NCBI GenBank assembly: GCA_020048255.1
Contig: JAIFMR010000141.1
Coordinates: 1-7,406 of the forward strand
Length of the DNA: 7,406 nt
Source: Rhodoferax sp.
GTDB lineage: Bacteria > Pseudomonadota > Gammaproteobacteria > Burkholderiales > Burkholderiaceae_C
Direction: 5' to 3'
Of this stretch, positions 6,204-7,406 are shown in pieces. The translations under genes and the position numbers were made by a program. The notes beneath the pieces are model-generated. The model did not search any database, had not been told where the DNA came from, and was given only the letters and a program-made list of their open reading frames with translations. Numbering within the stretch: position 1 is the first letter of the stretch; each line of letters begins with the position of its first letter.

Positions 6204-7406
6204 CTATTTAAGATTTCCGGCCACACCATCAGGGCTCGCCCGCTCCAGCAACTGCACCAAAGATTTCGATCGTTCGTGTCTGGATGCCTGTTGCACTGCC
6301 AATGGCGTCGGCAATGCCGCCTGTCCGGCACGCAGGGCATGCACAAACCTTGGTAGGGCCCGGGCAATGTCATCGGCCGAATCCAGCGCCACCACATCAT
6401 TCAAGCCGGCGTTGCGTAGGGTGGCTGCGGTGTCGCCCACGGGGTCGGTCAAGCCCAACACGGGTTTGCCGGCGCGCAAATACTCATACACCTTGGCCGG
6501 TATCTGGGCATTGCAATTGCTGGCCTGCATCACCAGCAGGGCGTCCACTGCCAGCATTTCAGCCAAGGCCTCGCGGTAGGGCAGGGCGGGGCACAACTCC
6601 ATGAAATCCTGCGCTTGATGTTGCCGCGCCAGGCTCAGCAACTCATCGTCATGCACCGCCGCCCTAAAGCGGATGCGCAAATCACTCGGGGTCAGTGTGC
6701 CAGCTGCCTTCAGCCGCCCCAGCGCCTCAAACAGTTGCGTCGGGTCGCGCTCTGAGGGGTAAACAATGCCACTGTGCAACAACACCAGCGGCCGCCCCTG
6801 CATGGGCGGCTGCGCAAAGTGTGGCGCGGCCACAAAGCTTTCTTCATCAAAGCCGTTTTCCAGCACCACCATGCGCTGTGCCGCCGTGGGGTAACGCTGT
6901 TGGTACATCTGCGCCGCGCCCGGCGTGGTAAACACGCACCAGCGCGCCCGTTGCGCAGCGTCCGCCTCAATGCGCAAGTACGATTGCCAGGTGCGCGGGT
7001 CGGCGGGGTAACCGTCTTGCGCCATCGGGTCCCTGAAGTCGGCCACCCACGGCAGGCCCGACTTTTGCTGCAAGCTTGACGCAATCACATGCGCCGTGGC
7101 AATCGGGTAGGTGGACCAGATCACATCGGGCTTGAACTCTTCAATCATGGCCAGCCCTTGCCGAACCGCATCAAAGCGCCAGCTAATCCAGCGGTCGGGC
7201 CGTGCCATCCAACCCAAGTAGTGGCGTCTGATCTGCAAGTGCCGGGCCGTATCCAGCGCCAACGCACGCCGCACCACTGTGCCTGCTGGCACATCACCCA
7301 ACAAGTCACCGTCTATTTTTTCGTAGGCCATGGGGTGCGCCGTCAGCACCAAAGGCTGCCAGCCCAGTGCTGGCAAATGCTGCACAAATCGCAAGGTGCG
7401 CTGCAC
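6204..7406 (-). CDS. Glycosyltransferase (GT-B/GT4-like), N-terminus outside window
   Basis: The frame is open to the right edge and ends at TAG 6206-6204. The 400 visible residues begin with RTLRFVQHLPALGWQPLVLT, which in related proteins follows a short N-terminal strand and glycine-rich loop. About 15-20 residues are therefore probably missing, and the GTG at the edge is likely not the true start. Landmarks are FKPDVIWSTYPIATAHVIA (91-109), the acceptor-domain motif LPWVADFRDPMAQDGYP (118-134), LENGFDEESF (182-191) at the domain linker, LLHSGIVYPSERDP (209-222), and the donor-site segment IPAKVYEYLRAGKPVLGLTDP (302-322), where E308 sits in the usual glutamate position. No membrane segment is visible. 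It points towards the toxin-antitoxin remnant and converges with the wecB-wecC operon, so it belongs to a separate transcript. Such proteins are common in exopolysaccharide clusters. Donor and acceptor are unknown. Confidence 0.88.
   Translation of the reverse strand: MQRTLRFVQHLPALGWQPLVLTAHPMAYEKIDGDLLGDVPAGTVVRRALALDTARHLQIRRHYLGWMARPDRWISWRFDAVRQGLAMIEEFKPDVIWSTYPIATAHVIASSLQQKSGLPWVADFRDPMAQDGYPADPRTWQSYLRIEADAAQRARWCVFTTPGAAQMYQQRYPTAAQRMVVLENGFDEESFVAAPHFAQPPMQGRPLVLLHSGIVYPSERDPTQLFEALGRLKAAGTLTPSDLRIRFRAAVHDDELLSLARQHQAQDFMELCPALPYREALAEMLAVDALLVMQASNCNAQIPAKVYEYLRAGKPVLGLTDPVGDTAATLRNAGLNDVVALDSADDIARALPRFVHALRAGQAALPTPLAVQQASRHERSKSLVQLLERASPDGVAGNLK

Noticed and set aside
6136..6931. 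Plus-strand frames of 78 to 147 codons opposite the last glycosyltransferase gene
   Set aside because: The minus-strand frame has clear glycosyltransferase motifs over its full length. These are shadows.

Overview
The window looks like part of a surface-polysaccharide (exopolysaccharide, capsule or O-antigen) cluster from a GC-rich Gram-negative bacterium. It is probably a betaproteobacterium of the Burkholderiales, most likely Comamonadaceae (Rhodoferax/Polaromonas-like). That placement is inferred from protein style, from base and codon use, and from a short repeat in the second gene that resembles interspersed repeats I recall from this family. I could not run any search.

Layout. Positions 1-5466 hold five genes on the plus strand: the C-terminal part of a family-4-type glycosyltransferase (cut by the window edge), a second complete GT4 enzyme, wecB (UDP-GlcNAc 2-epimerase), wecC (UDP-ManNAc dehydrogenase), and a third glycosyltransferase resembling the exosortase A/PEP-CTERM-associated Daro_2409 family. 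wecB, wecC and the third glycosyltransferase are packed tightly (11 bp and 7 bp gaps) and are almost certainly cotranscribed. Together WecB and WecC turn UDP-GlcNAc into UDP-ManNAcA. The glycosyltransferases presumably add this and other sugars to a lipid-linked repeat unit at the cytoplasmic face of the inner membrane.

Positions 5467-6203 separate this block from a minus-strand glycosyltransferase gene that enters from the right edge. The spacer carries a decayed MazEF/ChpSB-type toxin-antitoxin locus on the minus strand. The antitoxin is intact, with a good ribosome binding site, a plausible sigma70 promoter and an overlapping inverted repeat. The toxin next to it has lost about 20 internal codons and its frame. 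A hairpin followed by a T-tract ends this unit. Neither toxin fragment appears as a long open frame; I found them by translating the strand by hand.

Positions 6204-7406 (minus strand) encode a fourth glycosyltransferase-like protein lacking only its extreme N-terminus. The two glycosyltransferase blocks therefore converge on the toxin-antitoxin remnant. I see no rRNA, tRNA, CRISPR array, insertion sequence or evident new system. The most noteworthy points are the broken toxin with a surviving antitoxin and its operator, a repeat-like insert in a glycosyltransferase linker, and a 46-codon reading frame overlapping the wecB start.
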